Of a DNA stretch of 64,000 nt, positions 1 to 12,856 are shown piece by piece (the first letter of the stretch is position 1; each line of letters begins with the position of its first letter). The notes below the pieces were generated by a model. The model searched no databases. It saw only the letters and a program-made list of their open reading frames with translations, and had not been told where the DNA came from. Origin of the DNA: Callipepla californica brunnescens. Lineage: Eukaryota > Chordata > Aves > Galliformes > Odontophoridae. The stretch lies in NCBI GenBank assembly GCA_023055505.1, contig JALIRH010000004.1:50969115-51033114 (forward strand), read 5' to 3'. Position numbers and translations under genes: made by a program.

Positions 1-3000
1 CAGTTCTTGAGCACCCCCCAGGGACACTGGCCCCACCACTCCCTGGGCAGCCTGTGCCAATGTGTCACCACACTTTCCCAGAAATTTTCCCTAATATCAA
101 ACCCAAACCTTGCCTGATGCAACTTGAGGCCACCACCTCTCATCCTAGGTGGGGAGAATGTTACAAAATGCTGGTGCAATGGCTGCATTCCTCCTCCTCC
201 TCTCCCCCCCAATTCCTGCTTTCAGAAGTGGGTTTTTGGCTATCATACAAATCTAACCAACTGTGCTGAGTAGCTGAACATTGCTGTCTGTGCAAGGAAG
301 TGGACGTGAGCCTGAGGACCCTATTGAAACTGTCAATTATTATATTTATATCATCATTCATTTTTAGAAATCAAATTGTTACAACTGATAAAAATGAATG
401 AATCTGAGATGGTATTTTGAAGACTGCCTTATCTCCAAAGATAACAAAGGTCATGGTGAGCTTACTGGTGTCACTCAGATAACTCCTGATGCCACTGAGT
501 TGCATTAGGTGCTTTGCAGAAGATGACTTAAGGGGCAGATGACAGCCCTAGGATACTGACTATCACTGATGGCTTTGTTTTCAAGTTTAAAACGATCTTC
601 CTGCTCCTCATTGCTCTGATTCCTAACTGTGGTAGGGTCCAGAACTGCTGTGCACCACCTATGGGGTGACAGTGATGGAGGTGAAAGTTTGGGCATGCCT
701 ACTCAGCATGGAGCCCAGAATTACCCAACTCTGCAGCACAAAGGCAGCATCGGTATGTAAAATGCTCTTCAGGGACTGTCCTATGGGAGGCTGCAGCTGA
801 ATGGAGGAGCTTCGGGACAGCAAGGAGGCAGAGAGATTTTTAGTAGAGCTGCCTGGCAGAGAATGGGGCTGGTTGGAGGGCAGGCTGACCAACAGAGGGC
901 TGAGTGTGGCACCCCAACTCAGCTGCAGGCACACTGTGCCCTGCTGCAAGGAGAGGCTCCACCATGCTTTATCCCTATTCTGCCCACTCACCAGGCCAAA
1001 AGTTTCTAGGGCAGCCTGACAGATGGACAACGCACTTGCACAGCCTGTGCTTCCACTGGGATGCAGTCTGAAATGGCAAGAGTATGTACAGGATAAGATG
1101 CCTCATTAGTTAACATCAATAATTCCTCTGAAATAATCATTTTTAACTCATTGCCAATTAAATTAAATTCATATATGCCTGTTGTAACATTTGGGTCTCT
1201 GGGAAGAATTGGTGTTCAATTAAAAGAGAAGCCAAACACCATTAAAACAGAAACATACAGTAAGTGCGGTTGAATTCCACCTGTTCGTTCCAGATGTTTG
1301 CAGTGATTCACACATCTAAGGGCTCAGTAAATAGAACTAATGATGGTTCAGAATATCTTAATACCACTAGCTGCATCACTTATAAACGAAGCTGCTTAAA
1401 TAGGGTTATAAGGCATGCTGCTAAAAACTCTGTTGGGATAACATTGCCCTTGTGAAAAACTACAGCTTGGATTTGCTTGAGGATCCAAGACTCAAGCAAT
1501 TCTCCAGGGGTCTGCCTTGGATTCCTGGTTTAGCAAAGGGAAGAATCTATTGACTAGTAAGAAGAACAGAAAATGGAGTACAAAAAGAAAGATGGATGCT
1601 ATGAATGAGTCATGCATATCCTAAGAAGCCAAGTATCACCCAGCACTCTGCTGCTCTTTATGCCATGGGCATCTGTTGTTGCACATTTGTATGTCCACAC
1701 TAGGATGGCCACTCACATAGCACATCTGTGTGTTTGCACAGGAAAGATGATTTTCTCCTTTTTTATAGCCACACTGATCCTAATTCTCTGGGAAATTTAT
1801 TTATTACAGGGATCAATCATGTGCTCCTGCTACATGTAGATACCACCATAGAATGGCAGCGCTGCAGAACTGAGAATCTAAGGACTATGACTTCCTCCCA
1901 CATAAACACTTCCCAATGGTTAAAAGATCATTCTCTGAGATAAATCCAGCTGCCAACAAATCAGGATTTGTCGAAATCCCCCACAACTAAAGGAAAGTCA
2001 ATAAAAGCTTTTCCCCCAGCCTGGGAACTAGGGAATGAAGCTAAAATTCCTATAGATTGGTGCCCTACATTCTTGGTCTCTTTCCCATTTGGTCTCTTGC
2101 ATTCCCCATGCATGCAGTATGGATGCTCCCATGGGGACAACCCATGGCTGGCCATGAGGGCAGTGTCACTTGCTGGAAGCTCCCATGAACACTCTAGCAG
2201 AGTGGAGGAGGTTATATTCCCTCCCTGTCCGCTTTCTCCGCTCCCTCACACATACAACATTTCCTCAGACTGTGCACAGGGACCAGGATTTGGGCCTTAA
2301 TTAATAGGATTATTTCTTATGAATTCCTTCTTCCATTTTTCGTAGGATGTTTTATGAGAGCGGTAGGTTTGGCTTCCCTCTGTTAAAACATCAGCCTCAT
2401 GCTTGTGGGGCTAGGAATATGGCAACAGCTATTGCTTTCGTGTTAGCACTGTCAAATATGGGGCATATTCTCAAGTTAGGAGAGTTGGAGGATGGTGTGT
2501 TATCATTCCCCTTAGTTTGTAAATGGAGATGGCCCCATTGATACAATGCATCTTCCATACATCGAGCAGGCCCCTGAGCTCTGGATATTCCGGATAAAAG
2601 CATGAAGTGACCCCAGTACTGCAGCCAGAGGGTGGCTTGTGTGCACAAAGTTTCCCTGCAAATAGGATTCGTGTAAAAACAAAGTTTGAAAATATCAGTT
2701 GAGCAGAGAAGTAGCGACTCAAACCGAGGAGGTACTGAGTATCTTTGCTGCTGCTCTAGTCTCAGAATTTTTTTCTTCATTATTGTATTACGGCCTTTCA
2801 TGTGATTTCTCTGTGTAACTGATAATGTTCTTGAGCTTGCCTTTCAGAGGAAAGGTTATTTTTGAAAAGATTAAAGAAAATTCTTATCAACCTCATGCTT
2901 GTTGTAGGAATGCCAGCTCTCTTATAAGTGCAGGCCCATCCATGCCTTTATTTTGATGCAAAAAATCTCCCGTCCAGCATCTACAACATGTAAGAGGTAC

Positions 3001-3515
3001 TGAAAACAGAACTTGATCTCATCTCACTCTGAAGATAGCAAGGCCTTTCTCCCCCAGTATAAATCCTAAACAACTCTCCTCCTGGGCCTAGCTTTACTGA
3101 CAACTTCAGCAACAAGAGTTAAACTTCAGCCTATGGTTCCTCTCCAAATTTAGTTGTTCATAACTTTCTTCCCCCACACTTGAGTCAGTACCCTGCAAGA
3201 AGCAATTATCAAAGTGATAATGTGACTGGGGATGATCAAACACCCCTCCTGATACTATGCAGAGCTATCACAGCAACTTCTGCAGGCCTCAGTGGTTTGA
3301 GCACACCTCAGAAAGAAGAAAAGTTCCTCATCCAGAAGGGATATAAGCAATACTTGACAAAATGCAAGACAGGGAATGGCAATAAGTTATGCCTAGTAAG
3401 CTGGTATCCTTGATCAGGAGCATCCAGACCAGTTGACTTGCTCCTCGTTAAACCTTTGGAAAGGTGTTATCTTTGTTATAAATGTCTAGGAGAAACTTTC
3501 CTCTGTGATCATTAG
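1..3515. other. Unique sequence without a recognisable gene
   Basis: No repeat family, RNA gene or coding exon was recognised here. A GC-richer patch at about 780-1020 is open on both strands (123 codons on the minus strand, 72 on the plus). Neither product resembles a known protein, and overlapping frames on both strands suggest chance. An AT-rich stretch at about 1085-1260 with several ATTA/TAAT cores reads like noncoding conserved sequence, but that is an impression only. Confidence 0.5.
188..210. repeat. Pyrimidine-rich (TCC)n tract
   Basis: This is a short run of TCC units passing into seven C residues. It is low-complexity sequence with no coding meaning, and it produces the serine- and glutamate-rich stretches in the translations on either strand. 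Confidence 0.8.
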
Positions 3516-3516
3516 T

Positions 3517-3609
3517 ACCTGGTGTAGTTACCTGGTGTAGGGAACCTGCTTTGGCAGGGGGGTTGGACTCGATGATCTCTTGAGGTCCCTTCCAACCTCT
3601 ATGATTCTA
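3517..3609 (+). mobile_element. CR1 LINE, 3' end fragment
   Basis: CR1 is the dominant non-LTR retrotransposon of birds. Most copies are cut short at the 5' end and keep only the 3' region, which ends in short 'attctatg' repeats rather than poly(A). This copy shows 'gttggactcgatgatctc', 'gaggtcccttccaacctc' and one terminal 'tatgattct' unit, so its sense strand is plus. Its left edge is unusual: 'tacctggtgtag' occurs twice in tandem (about 3517-3541), which may be a small duplication made at or after insertion. Only about 90 bp remain and no coding part survives. Confidence 0.93.
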
Positions 3610-3680
3610 GTATGTGGAGTCTCAGATCTTCAAAGTTCATTCAGAATAGGTGATATGGGACATGGGATGCATAACTCTAG

Positions 3681-3716
3681 GACAAAAAGATCTTCTACGA
3701 CAAAAAGATCTTCTAC
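3681..3716. repeat. Perfect 18-bp tandem duplication
   Basis: The 18-base unit 'gacaaaaagatcttctac' occurs twice, head to tail, without a mismatch (3681-3698 and 3699-3716). It contains a BglII-type AGATCT site. Perfect identity suggests a recent slippage or duplication event. It lies about 70 bp downstream of the CR1 3' end and is not part of the CR1 consensus. Confidence 0.9.
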
Positions 3717-3719
3717 ATG

Positions 3720-6480
3720 ATAAGTGAATCCAGTAATTAGAGAGAGCCTGCCTCTACTTATTCACTTTCACAGAAAATATACCATCAGTTTCACCACAAA
3801 GTCAGTAAGGGGATTGAGATATAGTGTGGTAGAAATCATTCCCAGAAACTTCACGCAGTAAAGTCTATCTTAGTGTGAATGCAAAAGGAGTTCAGGCAGT
3901 GGCTATGGGTTACTGCTATGGGGTCGGGCTGCCAATCCATAGCAAAGGTAGTACGGTAAATGGGAAAAATGCTAAACCTGCTGAAGGGACAAGACATAGA
4001 TTTTCTGTAATTAGTACCTGATGCCCATTGATTTTTGAAAGAGCAGCTCTTTAAAATAAGAGCAGATTGCACAATGGTCACAGTGGCCCAGAGAAACGCT
4101 CCTGAGATCTCGGGTCTGCTTCAGTAACAGATAACAGTGACACCATCGTGGCGTTTAGCAGTATTGACGTGTGCATGCAATGGACCAGGGACCACATCTA
4201 AAAGCCTGCTCTACTTCAGACCAATTTGTGTAAATAGACGCAAGCATTTCTAACGTTTGATTGACTGAAGTCAGTGAGAAAGTCTCTGCTGACTACACTG
4301 GGCTCCAGATAAGGTTCTTCAGTTCAGTAGCTTCCAAAATGCATCTGCTTTTCTGATTTAGTGCTATTGTTTGATTCAGGTCAAAACCAAATGAGCCTTA
4401 ATTAGCTTCAAACTGAGTTCCCATGTTTACAACGTACTGTTTTATGTTGCTGTATTAATTTAGGTCTATATGTTACCAGTCATCTGTGAACTTCGGCTTT
4501 TCTTAAAACACCTGTTTGTCTTACAGCCTTTCCCTAACTGCAGTGCTGTATTACTAAATCCTAGAATAATCAAAGGTACACTAAAAATAGAGGAAATTCC
4601 TGTGTATCAGGACAAAAAAAAAAATGCACGCAACTTCTTTGCTCACTGATGCAACCAAAACACCCAGGAGTTATTATAATGTGCATTCCCTTGACAGAGA
4701 CTTTTATTTCATGCAAATTACTATGATTAAGATTCGAATACTTTTTTTTTTCCATTTTCACACATTACTTAATCAATGTGAAGTACTGTGTAAAAATTGC
4801 ATCTCTACGTAACAGTGATTTTGACCAAGTCAAGTGTTGCTGCTAGAATCCTAATCCAGACTTGTGATTCAATTATCATTTAGAGACTTTCTAAATTCAA
4901 ATTAAGTTTCCAAAAGAAAAAACAAAAAACCAAGAAAAACCAACCACCCTTTAATATCAATACGGATCGTTTGTAGGTTTTATTAAAACAGCTTTCTGTT
5001 GCAAGGGAATGTAAAGCACGTTGGATTCTTTCTGTCTCATGCACTTCTTTAATTTAACAGGAAAAATAGACAGTGCTGCATGGAATCTGAGCATTAAAAT
5101 GTGCACCATGGGACACTTCTTATTTATATTGCATAGTTTGTATTTTATAGCCAGCGACTCCGAGAGCTTATGAGAATATTTAAGCTCTGGATGTAGGCAT
5201 CTGATTGAATCAATCATATTACCACAACTTCAAGGGTTACCACTCACCAGGAACACAATGCTACCTCGAAGCAGATGTCTGCTTCCATCCTCAGAGCTAA
5301 ACCTACTTCAGATAACAAGTAAAAGTAGATTTTCAACAGACACCTCTCTCCTTTTGGTGGTCTAACACAAAATTGGTAAAGGACGTAGGCATGTACATGG
5401 TGCAAAGTGCTCATGAGCTGCTGTAATCCCACGGTTTTCAGTTATACCCATGCAGTCAGATGGGCTATTTTGATCATGGCTTTTTTTTTTTTTTTTTTTT
5501 TTGGAGCAAATTCACTGTAGGCTGCTCAGCACAATAAGTAGTGAGCATAATGTTGGTCTGGTTCCTTACACACGTGTGTATTTGGCACTGAAACTCCTCC
5601 TTCAAAGGCTGTGATGCTGGTAGAACCAGAACAAACATTTTTTTGGGGGGGGGAAAAACCCCCACAACTACTTGAAATAAAAAGTCCAACCAGCAGAAAA
5701 GTAACGATATCCCTTGGCCCCAGAGATGCCACAATTCATTCTGGAGCACATTAACCTGGAATTTGTAACGTAAAACCTCTAGATAGCAGAGTCTGCCTAG
5801 AAAATTACATTTTCGTTAATATTTTGACTAATTATTCTGCTATAGTCACCTAGAAAGGTTACCTGGTCTCTTAAATCTGGTCTGTATCTAGTATGCTAGC
5901 AATTTCCCTTCCTTTTCATTCCTCACAGGACAGAAATTAGACATTGTCATTCCATATTATTTGCGACATGTTGACATTATAATTTAAAAGGATGCAGCAG
6001 TTCTGAACAGCTGGAGAGTAATCCTGAACAATCCTTGACAGTTTTCTTTGGAGGATGAACACCCCTCCCTGGAGAACTGTACAGTCTCTTATTTTAAACT
6101 AACAGCTAATTTTAGACAGTTTTCCCTCTTAGAAATGCATGCCACAGAGACTTCTCTACATGGCGAACAGCAGTGACCAGAGATAAGCACCCACACAGAA
6201 AAAGAGTGCTCTAAAATAGATTTTTCCTCTTCTAGGAGACATGACTTGTTTGCAGTATTGCCTGATGGAGCTAAGAGACTCTCATCACTGACATAGCCCT
6301 CCCTCGCGCTGTGCTGAAAGCTTCATGGATACAGCAGATACTTTCAGGCTGCTGTGGCTTATTTCTCAGTGATATGGGGGGGGGATTTCATTAAGCAGAG
6401 GGGACTTTTCCCCCCAGCCCATAACAGTCAGCACAGCAATTTGCATCAGGGTTACATGTCACCTCTCTCTCACAAAGGTC
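3720..6480. other. Unique sequence with homopolymers, no gene seen
   Basis: No coding exon or dispersed repeat was recognised. The stretch holds A runs near 4613, T runs near 4742 and 5481, and G runs of nine near 5645 and 6376. An octamer-type POU site (ATGCAAAT, 4711-4718) and its reverse (6439-6446) are present, but single octamers are expected by chance. Open frames of up to 91 codons run through homopolymers and are not credible. Confidence 0.5.
5481..5502. repeat. Poly(T) tract, 22 nt
   Basis: This is an uninterrupted run of 22 T residues, likely to vary in length between individuals. I see no retrocopy beside it. Read on the minus strand it would be a poly(A) tail, but the sequence on its other side (5503 onward) resembles no known transcript. 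Confidence 0.9.
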
Positions 6481-6483
6481 TTG

Positions 6484-6669
6484 AGTGAAATGATGTGGTG
6501 ATGCAGTGGCACAGCTGCCCAGGGAGCAGTGGGGTCACCATCCCTGAAGGTGTTCCAGAGCCATGGAGATGTGGCACTAAGGGACATGGACAGTAGGCAC
6601 GGTAGGGGCACGCTGGGGTCGAGCCTGGGGGCCTTGGTGGTCCTTTCCAACCTTAATGATTCTATGATA
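6484..6669 (+). mobile_element. CR1 LINE, 3' end fragment (about 185 bp)
   Basis: The sequence follows the CR1 3' region in order: a 'gatgcagtggcacagctgcccaggg' block, then 'ggggtcaccatccctgaagg', then 'gagatgtggcacta', and finally 'ccaaccttaatgattctatg'. The tail belongs to the 'ttccaaccttaatgattctatg' class, unlike the piece at 3517. The usual 'tggttggactagatgatct' segment before the tail is replaced by a GC-rich 'gggtcgagcctggg' stretch, so this is a diverged copy. It sits inside an open frame of about 74 codons that has no function of its own. Confidence 0.93.
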
Positions 6670-6674
6670 CCAGA

Positions 6675-7590
6675 CAGCCAGGGGTGTCAGCCAGCAAACA
6701 CCTCGTGTGAGATGAAAATCAGCTCCATCCAGCCTGGTCTAGCGTGTGGTTGAGAAATGAAAGGGTGAGGAGGCACCTCCTGCAGGAAAAGGGGAAGTCA
6801 CTGTTTGCCAGGCAGAGCCCTACCTCCTGTTCTTGGCATCTACAGTCTGGTCACCTGGACTGATTCAAACACTCCTACCAAAGTGCTCTTGTCTCTAGCT
6901 AGAGTTGGCTTGACTTTACTTTCTTACTTTCTGTTTTCCGAAGAAATCCTAACTTCACATCATGACATTCCTGGGACATTTCAAACAAAGCTATGGTGTT
7001 TTCAGGTCAGTCAGCAGGCAGTGGATCCTTTTACCAAATCTGGGGGTGCTTTGCCTTCAGGTTAAAGATGGATACAAACCACAGAAGCAACTACCATTTG
7101 TGTGTCATGTTGCCTGAAGAGAAGCAGATAAGTCCCACAGAAGTCACTTCAAGGACAAGTAAAAAGAGGCCCTTCAAAAAAAAAAAAAAAAACAAAAAAA
7201 AAAAACAAAAAAAAAAAAATCACAACAAAATTGGTTTTCTGTTGTCAGAGGAGCTGGGGGCACTGCTGTCACAGAAGAGGAGCTCACCTGAAAAGCTAGC
7301 TCATGGCATGCAGCTCCTGTCTATCCTGGGTACAAGAACAAGAGTGGGAAAGTGCTAAAGAGACAGAGTCTTTTGTGCCATGAATGGAGTCAAAGCCTAC
7401 TGTGAAGTGTGAGATCTGCAATGGGCTCAGCCACATTTGTCCTGTTTGACAGCATACATGAGTGTGGGCCAAGGTCTGGGCACTGACTCATGCACTGCTG
7501 GGACATGGAAAGGCTCTGTGCTGGCTCTGATGGCTGTTTGGTGCAGCCTTTCATCAGCACAAGTTGGTCTCTGTGCTGTACACCTCTTCT
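6675..7590. other. Unique sequence between two CR1 pieces
   Basis: Apart from the A-rich tract at 7176-7219, nothing recognisable was found. A 121-codon open frame (6993-7358) runs through the A-rich tract as a polylysine stretch and is judged spurious. Confidence 0.5.
7176..7219. repeat. A-rich low-complexity tract
   Basis: This run of 44 bases is all A except for two C residues (around 7193 and 7206). It could be an old poly(A) tract or a slippage product. No retrotransposed gene copy was recognised immediately upstream. Confidence 0.9.
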
Positions 7591-7705
7591 GGGGAGATTC
7601 AGGTTAAATATAAGAAAAAGGTTTTATTTACACTAAGGGTGATGAGGCATTGGCACAAGTTGCCCAGAGATGTGGTGGTGCCCCACAGGTTGCAAGGACA
7701 ACACA
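7591..7705 (+). mobile_element. CR1 LINE, internal 3' fragment lacking its tail
   Basis: The order 'gagattcaggttaaatat', 'aagaaaaaggttttatt', 'gtgatgaggcattggcacaa' and 'gttgcccagagatgtggtgg' matches the CR1 segment that encodes the end of ORF2. In translation, the pattern 'F-T-L-R-V-M-R-H-W-H-K-L-P-R-D-V-V' resembles the conserved RVxxHWNxLPxEVV stretch near the ORF2 C-terminus. The match fades after about 7705 and there is no 3' tail, so the copy is truncated at both ends. Confidence 0.85.
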
Positions 7706-9901
7706 TCGAGGTCCCTACTTCAGCTGTCATTCAGGAATTTGCCTCATTGTTCTTACCCATTAAATATTTCTAGCAAAACAGGATGGTGCTCCAAAAAGGA
7801 GAGTCTGGCAGAAGAGTTCCCAGTTTTGATTTCCCTAATTAAAAACAAGTCCTCTCAACTCTCAGAGCTCTAATCTGAGCATAATACTTTTCAAAATCAG
7901 AATGCTTCCCTTGCGTTTAGAGCAACAAGCTTAAAAACCTGTATTTTTACTGTTGCACACTATTTATTTTTCAGTTGGAGGGGCCAATAAGCCAAGAAAA
8001 CTCCAAGAACATAAAGATATTGAATGGACTGATGCAAATCTACTACAGCAAGATTTATCTTGAGACAGCTTGGTCTTTACTATGCCTGTGAAGAAGCACT
8101 TGCAGGATGCAGACCTCAGTATAGCATGTGAAGGAGCTGAACAGGTAATACCCAGCGCTGTGCCTTGGGGCCCACAGGGATGGAGATGAAGCTGTTTGAA
8201 CACTTGTCTGTATGCAGGCAGTTGAATGGATTTTGAAAGTGTGAGTGCCAGAGCTGGAAAGCCTACAGGACCCAGGTGTTTACACCTGATAAAAAGCCAG
8301 GACAAGTGCTGTGAGAGTGGGAACCTGAAGAGAAGTCAGGACTCAGTCGCTTTCCCTGAATGATTCCTGGCCCCACAAAAGTAGAATCAGAACAGTATTT
8401 CCTACTGAAGACCAGATCCTCCAGCTAAGAGAGGAGCTCACAAGCATTTGTATGCACCCAGTATACGGGATCAAAGGGGTCAGTGAAGCCAACTCATTTT
8501 TTAGGTCCTTCAAACTTGCTCTCAAGCATAAGTTAGAAATGCAAACTCTACCACTTCCCTCTACAGAAGACTAAGATGAAGTACAATAAAATAGCTGAAT
8601 AGAATTTTAAAACCTTGATATCCTATTGATTTTCCACGGAAAGCAGACAGTGATGGACATTAACATTGCAATGCCCTCAGGTCAATGTTCCTGTACTGAG
8701 ATCCAGAACGTATCTAAATAAAACCTAGTTTTACTAAAATTGTGCTCTGGAGTCACTCATATCCAAAACAATCTCTCAGATAATCTCACCACTGCATTAC
8801 CCTTCCTGTTGTATCTCAAAGTATGAGGTTGCTGCTAATCTGTTTAGTGTCTTCTAACATAATCCAGGAGGCATACTTGGGAAGCTATGACCAAGCTAAG
8901 GCTTGCTGTTCAGGTGAGACCAGAATCCACTTCTAAATTCACACAGCTCTTTGTAAAACTTTCCAAGGACATCCTGATGGAGAGAAGACAAAGTCATTGG
9001 GTGAATGAAGAGTTAAGGGGAGACAAAAGAAATCTCCTGAGAGGTCTTGAACCACAACTCCTCCTCAAGTCCTGGGATCTCCTGGGACCTCTCTCCACTT
9101 GCTTATCCAGTGACTGGAGCCAAGAGAAGTTGATGTCATGAGTCTCGTTCCTGCATCAAGTTGATGATGTGGCTCAGCTGCTGGTTGAGCTCTACATGTG
9201 TGTGATATCTGTATGTCCAGTTAGTGGCATGGCACTGCTGGCACCAAATAACTGCAAACCAAGGCTGGTGCTTTTTGTGAAGGAGTAACTTTTATCTCCT
9301 CCTAGCCTCAAGCATTCCCTGAGATAGACATCTCTTTGTCTGTAGAAGTACACCCTAACTCACCTTTCAAAGGTGAAGTGCTTCCCTGACTTGCTTTGTC
9401 CACTGGCAACCCCTTCCAAGGACAGAAAGAAAATCAACAAGCCCTCCTTGTTTTATTTCCCCCTTGTACGCTTCCAATTAAAATAGATTTGTGCAAGCTA
9501 CACTGAATGTGCCCCAAATCTCTTTGCATGGTTAAAGTTGATTAATTGGGATCAGAAGTGAAAATTAAATAATGGCAACAGATAAAGAAATACAAATAGC
9601 TTCTCCCAGGCCTTGAAGATGATGGAGCATGAGCTGAGATGCCTGAGCCGGTTCTGCCTGGAGGAGGACCTGCCTCCTTCACCTTGGGTTAAACAGTCAA
9701 GAGCAAAGCTGGGTGTTGGGGGGAGGGCTTGGCCTCAAAGTAATATGTATATAATCCTCAAGATAATCAATTTCTTACAGATGCTTTGTAAACTTTCGTG
9801 TTCAAGAACGCAAGCCATAGTGCTTTCTAAATCCCTAGGGGTTGTACTTGATATCCATTTGTTATTTCCTAATGCTATTCAATCTTTTTTCTCCCTGTTT
9901 G

Positions 9902-9917
9902 TTTTTTTTTTTTTTTT
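9902..9917. repeat. Poly(T) tract, 16 nt
   Basis: This is an uninterrupted run of T residues in a pyrimidine-rich neighbourhood (about 9885-9922). It would encode polyphenylalanine in the overlapping open frame, which is a sign that the frame is not a gene. Confidence 0.85.
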
Positions 9918-10435
9918 CCTCCTGGAGCTTGCAGCAATAAGCCTGGGACTTAGTCAACAGTCACCACTGCTTTTGCCATTCCACAGTGAACTTTGTGTGC
10001 ATTTTCATATTCCTTTTCTTACACTCCTGATAAAAGCATTATCAGGGAAATTCAAAAGCAAGCAGAAAACTGGCATAGCTAATTTAGGCTAATTAGTATG
10101 GCAGAAGCTGAGTCTTGTACTTCAGAGGTTCCCATGCCCTCCCATGTCTCCACCTGATCGCCTTGTCCAGCAGCAAACCCAGGAGGCAGCTCCAATTATA
10201 TCATAACCTCTTCAAACACCAAGCCACTCAAGCTAATTTTATCCTATTAAACAGACTGAAGGATTCAGAAGAAAGGTTCTCCCCCAAAAGCTTCAATTAC
10301 CAGTGTCCCTGATTACCATCTTTACAATCCTATATGCTACAGTTAAATACTTTTTTGCTTAGTGTTGCTTTCTTGATTTAGATGAAAAGCAAGTATTAAG
10401 AGCATGTCTTTTCAACTCAAGCAAGTGACATTCAC

Positions 10436-10459
10436 AAAAAAAAAAAAAAAAAAAAAAAA
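10436..10459. repeat. Poly(A) tract, 24 nt
   Basis: This is a pure run of A residues. The upstream side does not resemble a transcript and no target-site duplication was noticed, so a simple repeat is the most economical reading. Confidence 0.9.
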
Positions 10460-12253
10460 GGAACCTCTCTTGTTATTAGCGGGTTTAATCAAAGTCAAGT
10501 TTAGAATCGTTCAAAGACAATGTAATTGGGGAAATGTAAACATCCCCCTCACATCTGGTGGCATTTAAAGCAGCCAAAGGTAACTGCGAATAACAGCAGC
10601 ATTGGCCAGAACTATTAGGTCTAGAAGGAAAACAAAATAAAGAAAACAGCAGGACCCTCCCCAAAGCTAGGAAATGTCAAATGGCGCTTTGCATAAATCT
10701 CATAGCACTAATCAGCAGCAAAATAGGTTCCAAGGTACTGAGCTGATCCACCCTTCCTTGCAGCAACACGCAGGGAATATTGGCCTTGAGGAGGCAGTGA
10801 TGCCCAACCAAAAGCACTCACCTAGGTCACAAAGATGCCTGGGTCCAGGGCAGCTCCAACCCTTCCTCCCTCTGCTCCGGGCTTGGCAGTGACCACCCCA
10901 CAGTGCTCCTTCTCTGCTGGCCGTGCCCAAGGGGACAGGGAGCTGGTTGAATCTTGGTGGCTTTTTGGCCATCACCTCGCGTGAGGGAGCTGCAATCTTG
11001 GCTGATGACTCCAGGTGCTGCTGTAATTCAAATAACAGCTGTAGGATCCAGAGAGAAAGAAAAGATGATTCCCAAGCATCAAACTAATCTTCTCCTGAAG
11101 CACTGAACCTGGGATAAGTTCAGGTAGCAGCAGTGCTTCTTAGGTCAGCATTATATAGAAAACCACAAGAGGAAGTGGATCACCTGGGAAACTCAGTAGC
11201 ATGAGTCATAGCAAAAGCACGTCTCTCTCATTTCTTAAAAGGCAAAAAACCCCAACAAAACCAACATGTTCTTTCCATCCCTGAATGGACTAGTTTTGCT
11301 TCTTCCTCTTTTCCCAGAGACAGCAATTGGTTTAAGTTCAATTACAGCTGTTAATATTCATGATTCCTTTCAGCATCACCCCAGCCTGTGAGCAGGAGCT
11401 CACGGTCCTTTACCAGCTGAAGGTATTTGGGGCTGGATTTCATTTCGGATCTGCTCATCTTTGCAGCTGAAAATGAGCATTTTTCTTTCTCTCTAGAAAC
11501 AAACAAACAATTTCTGCCATTTAACAGAAACAGAATGGGTTTCACCCAATTGCCCGCTCTTTGGGCGATATGGAAATGCTATTGTTTGGGGACAATGATT
11601 CTCATGTAAATGAAACATACAGCTAAACAAGAATGCTCCCTATCTCTGTTTGGGCCAATTTTCTTAATGTTTCAGCACAGCTTAATCTGTTGGCAGATGT
11701 GTTTAGGCCCATTAACAGCTAAAGTCACAGAGTCCACAACTCACCCCGCTGACAGTAAACAAGGAATTTGAGGAATGGCCTTTAAACAATGGCTAAGCCA
11801 CAAACCATTTTGCCTTCAAATGCTGTGAAAGGCATATAGGCTGATGATTTTCTTCCTTGGGTTACAGCAGTTTGAAAGCCCAGCTTCCCTCCCTAAGTCC
11901 CCAGCACCCTCCAGGCTTGGGTTACAGCTGTTTTATTTGCCTTTCCAGCCCCACAGCTGTGGGATTGGTTATGCAGGTGTGTTCCCGACAAATGAGTCAT
12001 TCCAGGGCTTCATATTATTTATTTGTATTGACCAGTGCTGCTCAAACACAGGGCAAGGAGATGCTCTGTGCCCTGCAGGGATGATTTCTGGATTTAATTT
12101 TGCTCAGGGAACACTGTGCCTAGGTTCTTCTCTAACAGTGCTATGTGCAAACAGAGAAAATTGGACCTAAGGGAGAGAAATAAATGGTAACTGCTTAAAA
12201 AAAAAAAGAAGAAGAGTGATGAATAAAGCCCATGAGGCTTGTGGGGCTGTGAT

Positions 12254-12267
12254 GGGGGGGGGGGGGG
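12254..12267. repeat. Poly(G) tract, 14 nt
   Basis: Fourteen consecutive G residues are followed by 'aggg'. Long G runs are uncommon in AT-rich desert sequence, are prone to length errors in sequencing, and can form four-stranded structures. Confidence 0.85.
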
Positions 12268-12856
12268 AGGGTGTGCTCACCCACATTTTTCACTTAGGAG
12301 TTTGTGGGCAGTGTCAAAGGAGGGCCTGATCCTTTTGCACACCACTGCCTGAATGGCATCAGCTGTACCTTCTTCTCAAGTGGCAGATGATCATGAGCCA
12401 TAAGAGGATGTGGATGTCTTCTTATATGAAGTTCTTTGGAAAATACAGCTCTGAAAATGGTGCCAGTGCCGTGGTGTCATTTCCATTTGTCTTCCATGTG
12501 CTTTTCCCAAGCTGAGTTAGAGGCTGCAGATAGCAGAGATATTAAGAGCAGTGTGTTGTAGACACTGCTGATGCGTCCTCATCATCACCATCTCCCACCC
12601 AGAATGTCCTTGCCTGCTCTCTAGCCAGAAGGCAGTGGCGAAACCAGAAGCAAAATCCTCTGTCTGAGGCTCAAACCAAATTCTCTTACACCAGACACAA
12701 AGACCATCCAAAGCAACACACTGCGCAAGCCAGTGCTTCTGTCAATGGTTTATTCCCAGATAAACTGTGGGTGCTATGCTGAGCTTCTGGTGTGCTGTGA
12801 GATTTTTCTACTGGTTGTTCCCAGGAGAAACCACAGAACAGGGAGGGATGAGAGAA

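Larger units (their letters stand above)
7706..12855. other. Unique sequence, no gene seen
   Basis: This is about 5 kb with no recognised dispersed repeat. It carries homopolymers at 9902, 10436 and 12254. AT-rich blocks at about 10460-10620 and 11640-11820 have few stop-free frames but many TAAT/ATTA cores and read like noncoding conserved sequence. This was not tested. A 159-codon open frame (9613-10092) crosses the T run as polyphenylalanine and resembles no known protein. Confidence 0.45.

Noticed and set aside
659..1030. 123-codon minus-strand frame as a gene
   Set aside because: No homology recognised, an overlapping plus-strand frame is also open, and no splice or promoter context is visible.
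5481..5760. Poly(T) as the tail of a processed retrocopy
   Set aside because: The adjacent sequence does not resemble any transcript I recognise, and no target-site duplication was seen.
6993..7358. Lysine-rich 121-codon frame
   Set aside because: The lysines come from the A-rich tract at 7176-7219.
9613..10092. 159-codon frame as a gene
   Set aside because: It translates a T run as polyphenylalanine and matches no known family.
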